Source of the DNA: Yinghuangia sp051388915
Lineage (GTDB): Bacteria > Actinomycetota > Actinomycetes > Streptomycetales > Streptomycetaceae
Assembly (NCBI RefSeq): GCF_051388915.1
Contig: NZ_JBPKBH010000008.1
Span: 186,001 to 250,000, forward strand
Length of the DNA: 64,000 bases
Direction: 5' to 3'
Position numbers and translations under genes: made by a program. The notes under the pieces are model-generated. The model was given only the letters and a program-made list of their open reading frames with translations, had not been told where the DNA came from and ran no database searches. Shown one piece after another: positions 55,834 through 64,000 of this stretch (position 1 is its first letter; each line of letters begins with the position of its first letter).

Positions 55834-57438
55834 ATGGAGCACGAGGCAGCCGGAGGCCCCCAGGCCGACACGGCGGCGGCACCCCCGTACGCCGACATCA
55901 GCGCAGCTCAGCGGCGCACGGTCTTCACCGGCCTGCTCATCTCGATGTTCATCGCGGCACTCGCCAGCACCATCATCACCACGGGCCTCCCGTCCATCGC
56001 GGGCGAGTTGGGCGGGGTCGACAAGGTGGCCTGGGTGGTCGCCGGGCACCTGCTCACCAACTGCGCCGCGACCCCGCTGTGGGGCAAGCTCTCCGACCTC
56101 TACGGCCGCAAGCCGCTGCTGCTGACCGCCATCGGCGTCTTCACGGCGGGCACCGCGCTGTCGGGCGTGGCGACGGACATCTGGCAGCTCATCGCGTTCC
56201 GCGCGGTGCAGGGCGCCGGGGTCGGCGGCATCATCACGCTGTGCCAGGCGGTCATCGGCGACATCATCTCCCCCGCCGAGCGCGGCCGGTACCAGGGCTG
56301 GATCGGCGCCTCGTTCGCGTCCTCGACCGCACTCGGGCCGCTGCTGGGCGGGGTCTTCGTGGACACCATCGGGTGGCGCTGGTGCTTCTTCTCGATGCTG
56401 CCGTTCGCCGCGGTCGCGTTCGTGGTGATCCAGCGCAGCCTGACCCTGCCACGGCGGCGTTCGCAGGTGTCCGTGGACTACCTCGGCTCGCTGCTGCTGG
56501 TCGGCGGGGTCAGCGCGCTCCTGCTGCTGGTGTCGTTCGGCGGGGAGCGCTTCGCCTGGACCTCGGCGACGGCGTGCGGACTGGCCGCGGCGGCGGTGCT
56601 GCTGCTCGTGGCGACGGGCTGGTGGGAGCGGCGGGCCCGGGAACCGCTGTGGCCGCCGCGGCTGTTCCACAGCCGTTCGTTCACCGCGCAGTGCGCGGCG
56701 GCCTTCCTGATGGGCTCGACGATGTACGCGTCGATGGTCTTCCTGCCGCAGTTCTTCCAACTCGGACGGGGTTTCACGGCGACCGGGGCCGGGCTGCTGA
56801 TGCTGCCGTTCATCGCGGCGAACCTCGTGGGGTCCACGACCTCGGGGCGGCTCATCGCGCGCACCGGGCGGATCAAGGTGTTCCCGATGATCGGCATGGC
56901 ACTCTCGGCGGTGTCCGCGGTACTGCTCGCGTGGCAGGTCCTCGGGGCACCCGCGTTTGCGCTGTGGCCGGCGATGGTGGTGTCGGGGATCGGCATCGGC
57001 TTCACCTCGCAGGTGCTGATCCTGGCCGCGCAGGCGACCGTGGAACGCCGCGACCTGGGCATCGCGACGTCGTCCATCGCCTTCTTCCGGACACTCGGCG
57101 GCACCATCAGCACGGCGGTGTTCGGTGCGGTGATCGCCCGGCGGTTCACCGACACGCTGCCGGGCGAACTGGCCGAGCACCGGGTGGCGGACGGGCAGCT
57201 CCCGCCCGGCGGGGCGGACGCGGCGCTGGCGCATCCGGAGCGGGTGCGGGAATACGCGTCCGGCCTCCAGGCGGCCGTGCACGACGCGTACTCAGCCGGG
57301 ATGAGCACGGTCTACATCGTGGTGCTGCCGTGTGTGCTCCTCGGCCTCGCGGCGGCGGCGTCGATGCGCGACACGCGGCTGCCGGTCGAGGCGCGGGCGG
57401 AGCGGGGGAAGCGGCGGCGGATGGCGCGGGTCAAATAG
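55834..57438 (+). CDS. MFS transporter of the DHA2 (14-helix) family
   Basis: 534 residues from an ATG at 55834. The DHA2 family exports drugs and toxic compounds by proton antiport. Motif A is visible as LWGKLSDLYGRKPLLLTAI, motif C-like GIGIGFTSQVLI, and RAVQGAGVGGIITLCQAVIGDI; the hydrophobicity pattern supports about 14 membrane helices. The C-terminal region contains a non-membrane stretch (ARRFTDTLPGELAEHRVADGQ) before the last helix, as in EmrB/QacA relatives. The upstream operator-like element at 55795-55809 ties it to the LLM/SDR genes at 24-30 kb. Confidence 0.9.
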   Translation: MEHEAAGGPQADTAAAPPYADISAAQRRTVFTGLLISMFIAALASTIITTGLPSIAGELGGVDKVAWVVAGHLLTNCAATPLWGKLSDLYGRKPLLLTAIGVFTAGTALSGVATDIWQLIAFRAVQGAGVGGIITLCQAVIGDIISPAERGRYQGWIGASFASSTALGPLLGGVFVDTIGWRWCFFSMLPFAAVAFVVIQRSLTLPRRRSQVSVDYLGSLLLVGGVSALLLLVSFGGERFAWTSATACGLAAAAVLLLVATGWWERRAREPLWPPRLFHSRSFTAQCAAAFLMGSTMYASMVFLPQFFQLGRGFTATGAGLLMLPFIAANLVGSTTSGRLIARTGRIKVFPMIGMALSAVSAVLLAWQVLGAPAFALWPAMVVSGIGIGFTSQVLILAAQATVERRDLGIATSSIAFFRTLGGTISTAVFGAVIARRFTDTLPGELAEHRVADGQLPPGGADAALAHPERVREYASGLQAAVHDAYSAGMSTVYIVVLPCVLLGLAAAASMRDTRLPVEARAERGKRRRMARVK

Positions 57439-57498
57439 GACAGGTCAGGTGGGACAGGTCAGGTAGCACAAGGTCAGGCAGGACAGGTCAGGTAGGAC
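57438..57498. repeat. Degenerate tandem repeats after the MFS gene
   Basis: GGACAGGTCAGGT recurs three or four times from the MFS stop codon on, with a shortened copy AGGTCAGGCA in the middle. Confidence 0.75.
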
Positions 57499-57556
57499 TG
57501 GTGGCCCGGGGGGGGCGTTTCAGGTCACCGGCTCGGGGGCTGCCGGGGGCGGCCGC

Positions 57557-59047
57557 TCAGTCCGCGGAGTCGTCCGGGAACAGCAGGAAACCGTCGGCGA
57601 CGAGGGAGCGCAGCGGGCCCGGCACGGCGTCGCGCAGGCCCACCCGGTCCTCGCCCAGCAGTTCGGCGATCGCGTCCACGATGGCCCCGGCCGTCAGGCG
57701 CCCGTCGCTGGCCCCGGCCAGCGCGGCGCCGACCGTGTCGACGCGGTCCGCGCGGCACATTCCGCGCTGCTGGCGGAGCACGACGTACTCCGGGTCCTCG
57801 GCGCCCGGTTGGCCGGTCTGCTCCTGGAGCACCGCGGACGCCAGGCGGAACGCGGTGCCGAGGAGCGCCGCGTCGTCGTGCGAGCGCAGCGCGTCCTGGC
57901 GGCGGAACCAGGCCGCGATCTCGGTGCCGAGCGGTTGTTCGACGGGGTGCGGCCACTCCTCGATGTGCGCCACCGGGCGTTCCGCACCGGACTTGTGCAG
58001 CGAGATCCAGCCGAATCCGACGCCCTCCACGCCGTCGCGCTCGAACGCGTCCAGCCAGGCGTCGTACCGCGCGGCGTAGTCCGCGCTCTGGTGGTCTCCG
58101 GCGTCGCGAAGCCACAACTCGGCGTACTGGGCGGGGTCCTGGACCTCGCGCTGCACGACCCACGCGTCGCAGCCGGTGGGCGCCAGCCACGCGCGGAGAC
58201 GGTCCTGCCACTCCTCGCCCTTGACGTGCTGCCAGTTGGCCAGCAACTGGCAGTAGCCGCCGTCCGCCAGGTACGCGGGCGCCTCGGCGACCAGGCGGCG
58301 GCAGATCTCGTCGCCGGGCAGGCCGCCGTCGCGGTACACGAAGCGGCCCTTCGGCGAGATGACGAAAGGCGGGTTCGAGACGATCAGGTCGAACGTCTCG
58401 CGCTCCACCGGCTCGAACAGACTCCCTTCGGCCAGACCGACGTTGCCGACCCCGGACAGCGCCATCGTCAGCCGGGTCAGGTCCAGCGCACGCCGGTTGA
58501 CGTCGGTCGCGGTGACCGCGCGGGCGTGCCGCGACGCGTGCAGGGCCTGGACGCCGCAGCCCGTCCCGAGGTCGAGGACGCGGTCGGCGGGCTCGCGCAC
58601 GGTGATCCCGGCGAGGGTCGTCGACGCGCCGCCGACGCCGAGGACGTGGTCGGGGCGTACCGGACCGGAGACCCCGCCGATGCCGCTGCCGAGGTCGGAA
58701 ACGACCCACCAGTCGGTGTCGGCCTCGCCGTACGGCCGGATGTCGACGAGCGCGCGCACCTCGTCGCCGTCGCGTTCCAACAGGCCGCCGGCGACCGCCT
58801 CGTCGAAGGGCAGCGCGGCGCGGGCCTGCGCAAGCGGCACCCGGGTCTGGAGCAGGAACAGCCGGATCAGCGTGGCGAGCGGGCCGCCGTCGCCGCGCAG
58901 CGAGCGCAGCGCGGGGACGGTCTCGCTGCGCGACAGGGCGCCGTACGCCTGCGGCCCGAGCGCGTCGAGGCATCCGTCGACGGTGTAGTCCGCGTCGGCC
59001 AGGGCCTCGCGGAGCCGGGCCACCTGGGAGGAGTCGTGCATCGTCAC
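57557..59047 (-). CDS. SAM-dependent methyltransferase (HemK/RsmC-like fold)
   Basis: 496 residues from a GTG at 59047, preferred over the ATG two codons on because AGGATGG lies at a proper distance. The first 150 residues are a helical N-domain (RLREALADADYTVDGCLDALG). Then motif I VLDLGTGCGVQALHASRHA, motif II TATDVNRRALDLTRLTMALSG and motif IV ETFDLIVSNPPFVISPKG with the NPPF typical of N6/N5-methyltransferases acting on nucleic acid or glutamine side chains. A C-terminal 190-residue helical domain is specific to actinobacterial homologues. It converges with the MFS gene. Substrate unknown. Confidence 0.88.
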   Translation of the reverse strand: MTMHDSSQVARLREALADADYTVDGCLDALGPQAYGALSRSETVPALRSLRGDGGPLATLIRLFLLQTRVPLAQARAALPFDEAVAGGLLERDGDEVRALVDIRPYGEADTDWWVVSDLGSGIGGVSGPVRPDHVLGVGGASTTLAGITVREPADRVLDLGTGCGVQALHASRHARAVTATDVNRRALDLTRLTMALSGVGNVGLAEGSLFEPVERETFDLIVSNPPFVISPKGRFVYRDGGLPGDEICRRLVAEAPAYLADGGYCQLLANWQHVKGEEWQDRLRAWLAPTGCDAWVVQREVQDPAQYAELWLRDAGDHQSADYAARYDAWLDAFERDGVEGVGFGWISLHKSGAERPVAHIEEWPHPVEQPLGTEIAAWFRRQDALRSHDDAALLGTAFRLASAVLQEQTGQPGAEDPEYVVLRQQRGMCRADRVDTVGAALAGASDGRLTAGAIVDAIAELLGEDRVGLRDAVPGPLRSLVADGFLLFPDDSAD

Positions 59048-59166
59048 AGGACCATCCTGCCTCGTGCGGACCGGCCTGCCGACCACGACCGGCCGTCGGC
59101 CCCGGGTGGCGCGCGGAGCCGCACGGCTGTGGACGCGTCACGAGTGGGCCGCGCGCGGGCTGACGC

Positions 59167-59982
59167 CTACGAGGAAGGCGACGCGGACGGAGATTCCGAC
59201 GACTCCGACGACTCCGAGGAAGACTCGGACGGCGAGGCTGAGCCGGACGCCGACTCGGACGCCGACGGCGAGCCCGACTCGGGAGCGGGCGACGACTCGG
59301 GCGGCCGGCCCGTCGCCGGGTCGGCGGGCGGCGCGGGCGACGTCTCTGGCGTGTCGCCGCTCGGCGCGGTGGCGGGGGCCGCCGGGCCGCTCACGCAGTT
59401 CGGAACTCCGGCCAGGGCCTTGCCCAGTGCGCCCTGGTGCAGCTTGTCCAGCGCGGCGCGCGAGACGGTGACGGAGCTGGAGATGCTCGGCTCCAGCGCG
59501 CGCAGGGCGTCGGCGAACGCCTTCTGGTCCCCGGTCGGCAGCTCGTCCAGCTTGGTCTTGACGGCCGTCCACCCGGCGGCGGTGGCGCGCAGGTCACCGG
59601 TGAGCACCTGCAACTGGGCGCGGCCGTCCTTGATCTTGGGCGGGCCCGCCCGGTCGAGCGCGGCGGCGAAGGCGGTGTTCGCGTCGGCGAGTTTGGCGAC
59701 GTCCTCCACGAGGCGGGTCTTCAGGGCCTCCGGTCCCTCGTTGGGGACCACGGTGGATATGTCGTCGAGGGCCTGCTTCGAGGCGTCGATCCGGCCGGTG
59801 ACGTCGGTGGTGCAGACCTGCCCCGCCCATTCGGCCAGCTTCTTGGTGTTGTCGTCGCCGTCGTCGCCGCATCCGGCGGTCAGGAGCAGCACGGCGGCGG
59901 CCAGCGCCGCGACCGCCGGGGTTTTCGCGGGGATTTTCGCGGGGATTTTCGCGGGGGTCATCGCCGGGGTCTTCCGTGCCAC
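59167..59982 (-). CDS. Lipoprotein with Ser/Glu-rich tail
   Basis: 271 residues from a GTG at 59982 with GGAG six bases upstream. Three IPAK-like repeats lie in front of the signal peptide (AALAAAVLLLTAGC lipobox). The mature domain of about 150 residues (TKKLAEWAGQVCTTDVTGRIDASKQALDDISTVV..., PTGDQKAFADALRALEPSISSSVTVSRAALDKLHQGALGKALAGV) is predicted helical. The tail is Ser/Glu/Pro-rich and probably reaches through the cell wall. No known domain is recognised. The gene is downstream of hppA on the same strand but separated by hairpins. Confidence 0.8.
   Translation of the reverse strand: MARKTPAMTPAKIPAKIPAKTPAVAALAAAVLLLTAGCGDDGDDNTKKLAEWAGQVCTTDVTGRIDASKQALDDISTVVPNEGPEALKTRLVEDVAKLADANTAFAAALDRAGPPKIKDGRAQLQVLTGDLRATAAGWTAVKTKLDELPTGDQKAFADALRALEPSISSSVTVSRAALDKLHQGALGKALAGVPNCVSGPAAPATAPSGDTPETSPAPPADPATGRPPESSPAPESGSPSASESASGSASPSESSSESSESSESPSASPSS
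59922..59957. repeat. Three 12-bp tandem repeats in the lipoprotein signal region
   Basis: TTTTCGCGGGGA twice and TTTTCGCGGGGG once, encoding repeated PAKI/PAKT on the minus strand just before the hydrophobic signal segment. Confidence 0.85.
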
Positions 59983-60068
59983 GCTCGTCTCCGTGTTCGC
60001 ATCGCCGTACCGCGTCTGCAAGGCCCGTGCGGCTGGGCCCGCGGCAGTCCGAGGGTGGCATACGACGC

Positions 60069-60107
60069 GGACGGAGGGCGACGCGGTCCACGCATCGCCC
60101 TCCGTCC
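60069..60107 (-). terminator. Terminator of hppA
   Basis: GGACGGAGGGCGA and TCGCCCTCCGTCC pair perfectly (13 bp) around 13 loop bases, about 65 bp after the hppA stop. A second, shorter GGCCGG/CCGGCC hairpin lies nearer to the gene. Confidence 0.75.
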
Positions 60108-60170
60108 CTCGCCCGGGCCGGCCGTCGTACCGGCCGGTCCGGTCATCGGGGTGGCACGTCCCGCCGCAGG

Positions 60171-62564
60171 TCAGCCCCCTACCGGAGTCGCGTCCTTCGC
60201 CTCGCTCTCCGGCGTGCCGACGGCGATGGACTTGCGCTTGCTCCACCACACCGCGCCGATGATCACGACGATCGCGAGGACGGCGATCCCCGCGCGGAGC
60301 CCGTCGCTCGCGTCCGCGCCGATGGTCAGCTTGACCACCGCCGGGGCGATGAGCAGCGACACCAGGTTCATCACCTTCAGCAGCGGGTTGATCGCCGGAC
60401 CCGCAGTGTCCTTGAACGGGTCGCCGACCGTGTCGCCGATGACCGTCGCGGCATGCGCATCGGTGCCCTTGCCGCCGAACGTGCCGTCCTCGATGGTCTT
60501 CTTGGCGTTGTCCCACGCGCCGCCGGAGTTGGCGAGGAACACCGCCATGAGGGTGCCCGCGCCGATGGCCCCGGCCAGGAACGCGCCCAACGGCGCGATG
60601 CCGAGGGCGAATCCGACGGCAACGGGCGCCATCACCGCCAGCAGGCCCGGTGTGGCGAGTTCGCGGAGCGAGTCGCGCGTGCAGATGTCCACGACGCGGC
60701 CGTACTCCGGCTTCTCCGAACCGTCCATGATCCCGGGCTTCGTGCGGAACTGCTCGCGCACCTCGAACACCACCGCGCCCGCGGCCCGCGAGACCGCGTT
60801 GATGGCCAGGCCGCTGAACAGGAAGACGACCGCGGCGCCGAGGATCAGCCCGAACAGGTTGTTCGGCTGCGAGATGTCGAGGCTGAACGACAGCGCCTCA
60901 AGGCGCGACATACTCGCGTTCGCGCTTTCGCCGACTTCGACGCGCGCGGTCTCGACGGCGTCTCGGTACGACCCGTAGAGCGCCGTCGCGGCGAGCACCG
61001 CGGTCGCGATCGCGATGCCCTTGGTGATGGCCTTCGTGGTGTTGCCGACGGCGTCCAGGTCGGTGAGGACCTGCGCGCCCTCGCCCTGGACGTCGCCGGA
61101 CATCTCGGCGATGCCCTGCGCGTTGTCGGACACCGGGCCGAACGTGTCCATCGCAACGATGACGCCGACGGTGGTGAGCAGGCCTGTTCCGGCGAGCGCC
61201 ACCGCGAACAGGGCGAGCATGATGATGCCGCCGCCGAGCAGGTACGCGCCGTATACGGCGATGCCGATCAGGACCGCCGCGTACACCGCCGACTCCAGGC
61301 CGAGTGAGATGCCCGACAGGATGACGGTCGCCGGGCCGGTGAGCGAGGTCTTGACGACGTCCTTGACCGGACGCCGGGACGTCTCGGTGAAGTAGCCGGT
61401 CAACTGCTGGATCACAGCCGCCAGCACGATGCCGATGAGCACCGCCACCAGGGCGAACACCCGCGGGTCGCCGGAGTGTTCGAGGATGTCCCGGCCGGTG
61501 TCCGTGGTGTTGGACAAGCCCTCCAGCTCGGAGAACTTGCTCGGCAGGTACGCGAACGCGGCGATGGCGACCAGCGCGAGCGAGATCACCGCGGACAGGA
61601 AGAACCCGCGGTTGATCGCGGTCATGCCGCTGCGGTCCCCGGCCCGCGGCGAGACCGCGTAGATGCCGATGACCGCGGTGATCACGCCGATCGCCGGGAC
61701 CATCAGCGGGAACACGAGTCCGGCGTCGCCGAACGCGGCCTTGCCGAGGATGAGGGCCGCGACGAGCGTCACGGCGTACGACTCGAACAGGTCGGCCGCC
61801 ATGCCCGCACAGTCGCCGACGTTGTCGCCGACGTTGTCCGCGATGGTGGCTGCGTTGCGCGGGTCGTCCTCGGGAATGCCCTGCTCGACCTTGCCGACGA
61901 GGTCGGCGCCGACGTCGGCGGCCTTGGTGAAGATGCCGCCGCCGACACGCATGAACATGGCCAGCAGGGCCGCGCCGAAGCCGAACCCTTCGAGGACCTT
62001 GGGCGCGTCCTCGCGGTAGATGATGACCACGAGCGCGGCGCCGAACAGGCCGAGGCCGACGGTGAACATGCCCGCGACACCGCCGGTGCGGAACGCGATG
62101 CGCATCGCGGTGTGCGAGGCCTCGGGCCCGGATCCGCCGGCGCGGGCCGCGGCGGCCACGCGCACATTGCTGCGGACCGCAAGCCACATGCCGGTATAGC
62201 CGGTGATCGCGGAGAACACCGCGCCGACGAGGAAGAACACCGAGCGGCCGATGCGTTCGTCCCAGCCGTCGGCGGGGAGCAGCATCAGCAGGAAGAAGAC
62301 CCCGACGGCGAAGAGCCCCAGGGTGCGGAACTGGCGGGTGAGATAGGCCGCGGCGCCTTCCTGGACGGCACCGGCGATTTCCTTCATCTTCGCGGTGCCC
62401 TCGTCGGCGGCGAGCACCTGGCGTACCAGGGCTGCCGCGACGGCGAGGGCGGCCAGCGCAATGACCGCGACCACCACGACGTACGTCAGATCGGTCCCGG
62501 CGACCTCCGCGGTCCCCGGTGCGGCGGTGACAGTGGCGAGTTCGGTGAGTTGGAGCCCGGACAT
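60171..62564 (-). CDS. hppA: K+-independent, proton-pumping membrane pyrophosphatase
   Basis: 797 residues and about 16 membrane helices. It couples hydrolysis of PPi to proton export. The pyrophosphate-binding signature DNVGDNVGDCAGMAADLFESYAVT is at about residues 238-261, and DTVGDPFKDTAGPAINPL and GGAWDNAKKTIEDG provide the other conserved acidic sites. The residue that decides K+ dependence is Lys in GNTTKAITKG (about residue 508), so the K+-independent class is expected. A soluble pyrophosphatase (ppa) is also encoded in this window. The gene lies before the bldG pair, on the same strand, with its own AT-rich upstream region. Confidence 0.96.
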   Translation of the reverse strand: MSGLQLTELATVTAAPGTAEVAGTDLTYVVVVAVIALAALAVAAALVRQVLAADEGTAKMKEIAGAVQEGAAAYLTRQFRTLGLFAVGVFFLLMLLPADGWDERIGRSVFFLVGAVFSAITGYTGMWLAVRSNVRVAAAARAGGSGPEASHTAMRIAFRTGGVAGMFTVGLGLFGAALVVIIYREDAPKVLEGFGFGAALLAMFMRVGGGIFTKAADVGADLVGKVEQGIPEDDPRNAATIADNVGDNVGDCAGMAADLFESYAVTLVAALILGKAAFGDAGLVFPLMVPAIGVITAVIGIYAVSPRAGDRSGMTAINRGFFLSAVISLALVAIAAFAYLPSKFSELEGLSNTTDTGRDILEHSGDPRVFALVAVLIGIVLAAVIQQLTGYFTETSRRPVKDVVKTSLTGPATVILSGISLGLESAVYAAVLIGIAVYGAYLLGGGIIMLALFAVALAGTGLLTTVGVIVAMDTFGPVSDNAQGIAEMSGDVQGEGAQVLTDLDAVGNTTKAITKGIAIATAVLAATALYGSYRDAVETARVEVGESANASMSRLEALSFSLDISQPNNLFGLILGAAVVFLFSGLAINAVSRAAGAVVFEVREQFRTKPGIMDGSEKPEYGRVVDICTRDSLRELATPGLLAVMAPVAVGFALGIAPLGAFLAGAIGAGTLMAVFLANSGGAWDNAKKTIEDGTFGGKGTDAHAATVIGDTVGDPFKDTAGPAINPLLKVMNLVSLLIAPAVVKLTIGADASDGLRAGIAVLAIVVIIGAVWWSKRKSIAVGTPESEAKDATPVGG

Positions 62565-62959
62565 GCGTCCTCCATCGCGAGGGATGTTTCGGACTGGCTT
62601 CTCAGACGGGCGCTAGACGATCTTTTACAACGTGAATGGGAGTGTATGCAAATGATCAAGAACACACCACGGTAATCTTCATGATCATATCGAATTATGC
62701 ATAAAATACGCGCACTACGCCTCGATTCGGGGCAATCCCTGGGTAAACAGGTTTTGCACCGCCGAAATCGGGATATGGGCAAGGCCGTTGCCGCCTCGGA
62801 TCGGGCGCTCCCACAACGAGTCGGCGCAATGCGTCGGCGCGCACAACGCGAACGGCGGGCCCTCCCTTGGGAAGGCCCGCCGTTCGCGGATAATTCAGTC
62901 GTCCGGAGCAGTTGCCGGCGCGGCGCCCCGGGCACCGGCCCGGACGCACGCCGACCGCG
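62565..62959. other. 395-bp region between hppA and the anti-sigma-type gene
   Basis: No gene. A GC-poor patch at about 62625-62712 contains TGATCA twice and ATTATGCATAAAAT and probably carries the hppA promoter on the minus strand. A strong terminator of the bldG operon lies at 62847-62888. Confidence 0.5.
62847..62888 (-). terminator. Terminator of the bldG operon
   Basis: CGCGAACGGCGGGCC pairs with GGCCCGCCGTTCGCG (15 bp), and the inner TCCC/GGGA pairs around TT. It lies about 70 bp after the anti-sigma-type gene's stop. Confidence 0.82.
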
Positions 62960-63436
62960 TCACAACCCGAGCGGGTCGTCCCCGATCTTGCCCTTCTCGG
63001 ACGGCCACGACATACGGATGCTGCCGCCGTCGGCACCCGCGCGCACGTCCAACTCGTCGACCAGGCCGAGGATCACGGCAAGGCCGAGCTCGCTCTCCGC
63101 GACGTCCAGGCTGGTTCCGTTCGCCCCCGGATGGGGACCCAGGTCGCCGGAACCGCCGGACTCGCCGGCGCCCACGACCGCGGGCTGCGGGACGGCGTCG
63201 CGCACCTCGATCGAGAAGCGGCCGTCCCCGTCGTCGAGCGTCACCGTCACCGGCTCGTCGGCACCCACCTGGCGGGTGAGGCCGACCGCGCGCGAGCACG
63301 CCTCGCCGACGGCGAGCCGCACCTCGTCCAACACGGACTCGGCGACACCGGCCCGGCGGGCCACGGCGGCGGCGACAAGCCGCGCCGTACGGACGTGTTC
63401 GGGCAGCGCGGTGAAGCGCAACTCGACGATGGCCAT
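62960..63436 (-). CDS. GHKL-type ATPase-like (anti-sigma) protein, partner of BldG
   Basis: 158 residues. The N-terminus VELRFTALPEHVRTARLVAAAVARRAGV and LDEVRLAVGEACSRAV are typical of RsbW/SpoIIAB-related proteins. In the N-box, the Asn that binds Mg in most GHKL enzymes (E-x-x-x-N) appears as Arg (EACSRA), so ATP binding may be weakened. The middle contains a Gly/Pro-rich insertion (GAGESGGSGDLGPHPGANG) and the C-terminus LGLAVILGLVDELDVRAGADGGSIRMSW retains the G-box region. It follows bldG after 117 bp, the order conserved in streptomycetes, where it is co-expressed with bldG. Confidence in the partner role is from family knowledge. Confidence 0.88.
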   Translation of the reverse strand: MAIVELRFTALPEHVRTARLVAAAVARRAGVAESVLDEVRLAVGEACSRAVGLTRQVGADEPVTVTLDDGDGRFSIEVRDAVPQPAVVGAGESGGSGDLGPHPGANGTSLDVAESELGLAVILGLVDELDVRAGADGGSIRMSWPSEKGKIGDDPLGL

Positions 63437-63553
63437 AGATCCCCCAGCCGTACTTGCCGACGTTCCGACCGGCGGGCTATCCGGTACGAAGCGCTACCTG
63501 GTTGAAGCGGTGGCGGGCGGAGCGCCCTCCGCGCGGAGACGGACAGGCGCGGC

Positions 63554-63895
63554 TCAGTCCGTCGCGTTGACGGCTTCCTCCACCGAGGTGTGGATGGGGA
63601 ACACCTTGGTCAGACCGGTGATACGGAAGATCTTCAGGATGCGCTCCTGAGTACACACCAGGCGCAGCGACCCCTCGTGCGCGCGAACGCGCTTGAGGCC
63701 GCCCACCAGCACGCCCAGACCCGTCGAGTCCAGGAAGTCCACACCCTCCATGTCCACGATCAGGTGGTAGCTCCCGTCGTTGACGAGTTCCACCAATTGC
63801 TCGCGCAGTTTGGGGGCGGTGTACACATCGATCTCGCCGCCCACCTCGACGACCGTACGGCCGCCCTCGGTTCGGGTCGACAGGGACAGGTCCAC
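63554..63895 (-). CDS. bldG: Anti-sigma factor antagonist BldG
   Basis: 113 residues and colinear with the STAS-domain protein required for development and antibiotic production in Streptomyces. The phosphorylation site Ser57 is present in VDFLDSTGLGVLVGG, and EIDVYTAPKLREQLVELVNDGSYHLIVDMEG and ERILKIFRITGLTKVFPIHTSVEEAV complete the STAS fold. When unphosphorylated it binds anti-sigma proteins and frees their sigma factors. The start ATG at 63895 has GGAGGA upstream. It is the first gene of a two-gene unit ended by the hairpin at 62847-62888. Confidence 0.95.
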   Translation of the reverse strand: MDLSLSTRTEGGRTVVEVGGEIDVYTAPKLREQLVELVNDGSYHLIVDMEGVDFLDSTGLGVLVGGLKRVRAHEGSLRLVCTQERILKIFRITGLTKVFPIHTSVEEAVNATD

Positions 63896-64000
63896 GGATC
63901 CTCCAGCACCTTGCTATCGAGCGGTCGCCCCCCAAGGATCGGCAGCCGCCAAGGCATTCAACCACTTATGGGCGCTACAGGACGATGAATCCCGCGACTT
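63896..64000. other. Upstream region of bldG up to the window edge
   Basis: 105 bp of GC-rich intergenic sequence with no coding signal; it should contain the proximal bldG promoter, but no -10/-35 pair could be fixed. Confidence 0.3.

Noticed and set aside
62565..62712. Riboswitch before hppA
   Set aside because: No conserved riboswitch core could be matched; only an AT-rich promoter-like patch is visible.

Overview
The window is very GC-rich DNA with GTG and TTG starts, GTGA/ATGA stop-start overlaps and strong GC hairpins. Its gene content points to a Streptomyces-like actinomycete: BldG, MFS-fused Tmk, DUF2342 metalloprotease, DUF3180 next to folK, F420-type LLM oxidoreductases and many lipoproteins. 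Genus cannot be decided from the sequence alone.

Layout. (1) 0-6.4 kb: the C-terminal part of a NuoD-like subunit, a coiled-coil membrane protein, and a complete glycine-betaine/choline-type ABC importer (SBP and two permeases on the minus strand, ATPase divergent). (2) 6.5-19.2 kb: a housekeeping block almost entirely on the minus strand: DUF3180, folK, folB, an NTF2-like gene, folP, folE, ftsH, hpt, tilS, a DUF2342 metalloprotease and dacB, with ppa divergent. (3) 19.3-40 kb: an accessory zone of short transcription units: a beta-propeller-like protein, DedA, AlaX-like, three LLM oxidoreductases, three SDRs, MarR, two TetR, PadR/DUF2812, an L,D-transpeptidase, a HAD phosphatase, secreted proteins, an ABC-F ATPase and an alpha/beta hydrolase. 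(4) tRNA-Thr(CGU) with its own terminator. (5) 40.5-47.2 kb: three paralogous Tap-like lipoprotein peptidases and a membrane-anchored esterase-fold protein lacking its nucleophile serine. (6) 47.4-64 kb: a second housekeeping block: holB, MFS-tmk fusion, topA (broken by an artefactual poly-G/N stretch), a DHA2-type MFS exporter, a methyltransferase, a lipoprotein, hppA, a GHKL anti-sigma-type protein and bldG.

The most interesting signal is regulatory. A 15-bp element of the form CTGAYGGNNCGTCAG recurs just upstream of two LLM oxidoreductases, an SDR (and the divergent MarR gene), the MFS exporter and, further upstream, folP, with weaker copies elsewhere. It looks like the operator of one regulon linking flavin/F420-dependent oxidoreductases with export. 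Separate symmetric operators sit at both TetR genes and at the PadR gene. No CRISPR array, prophage, complete insertion sequence or rRNA was seen.

The main data-quality problem is at 52596-52716, where 98 consecutive G and 23 N interrupt topA although the flanks read almost directly into each other.
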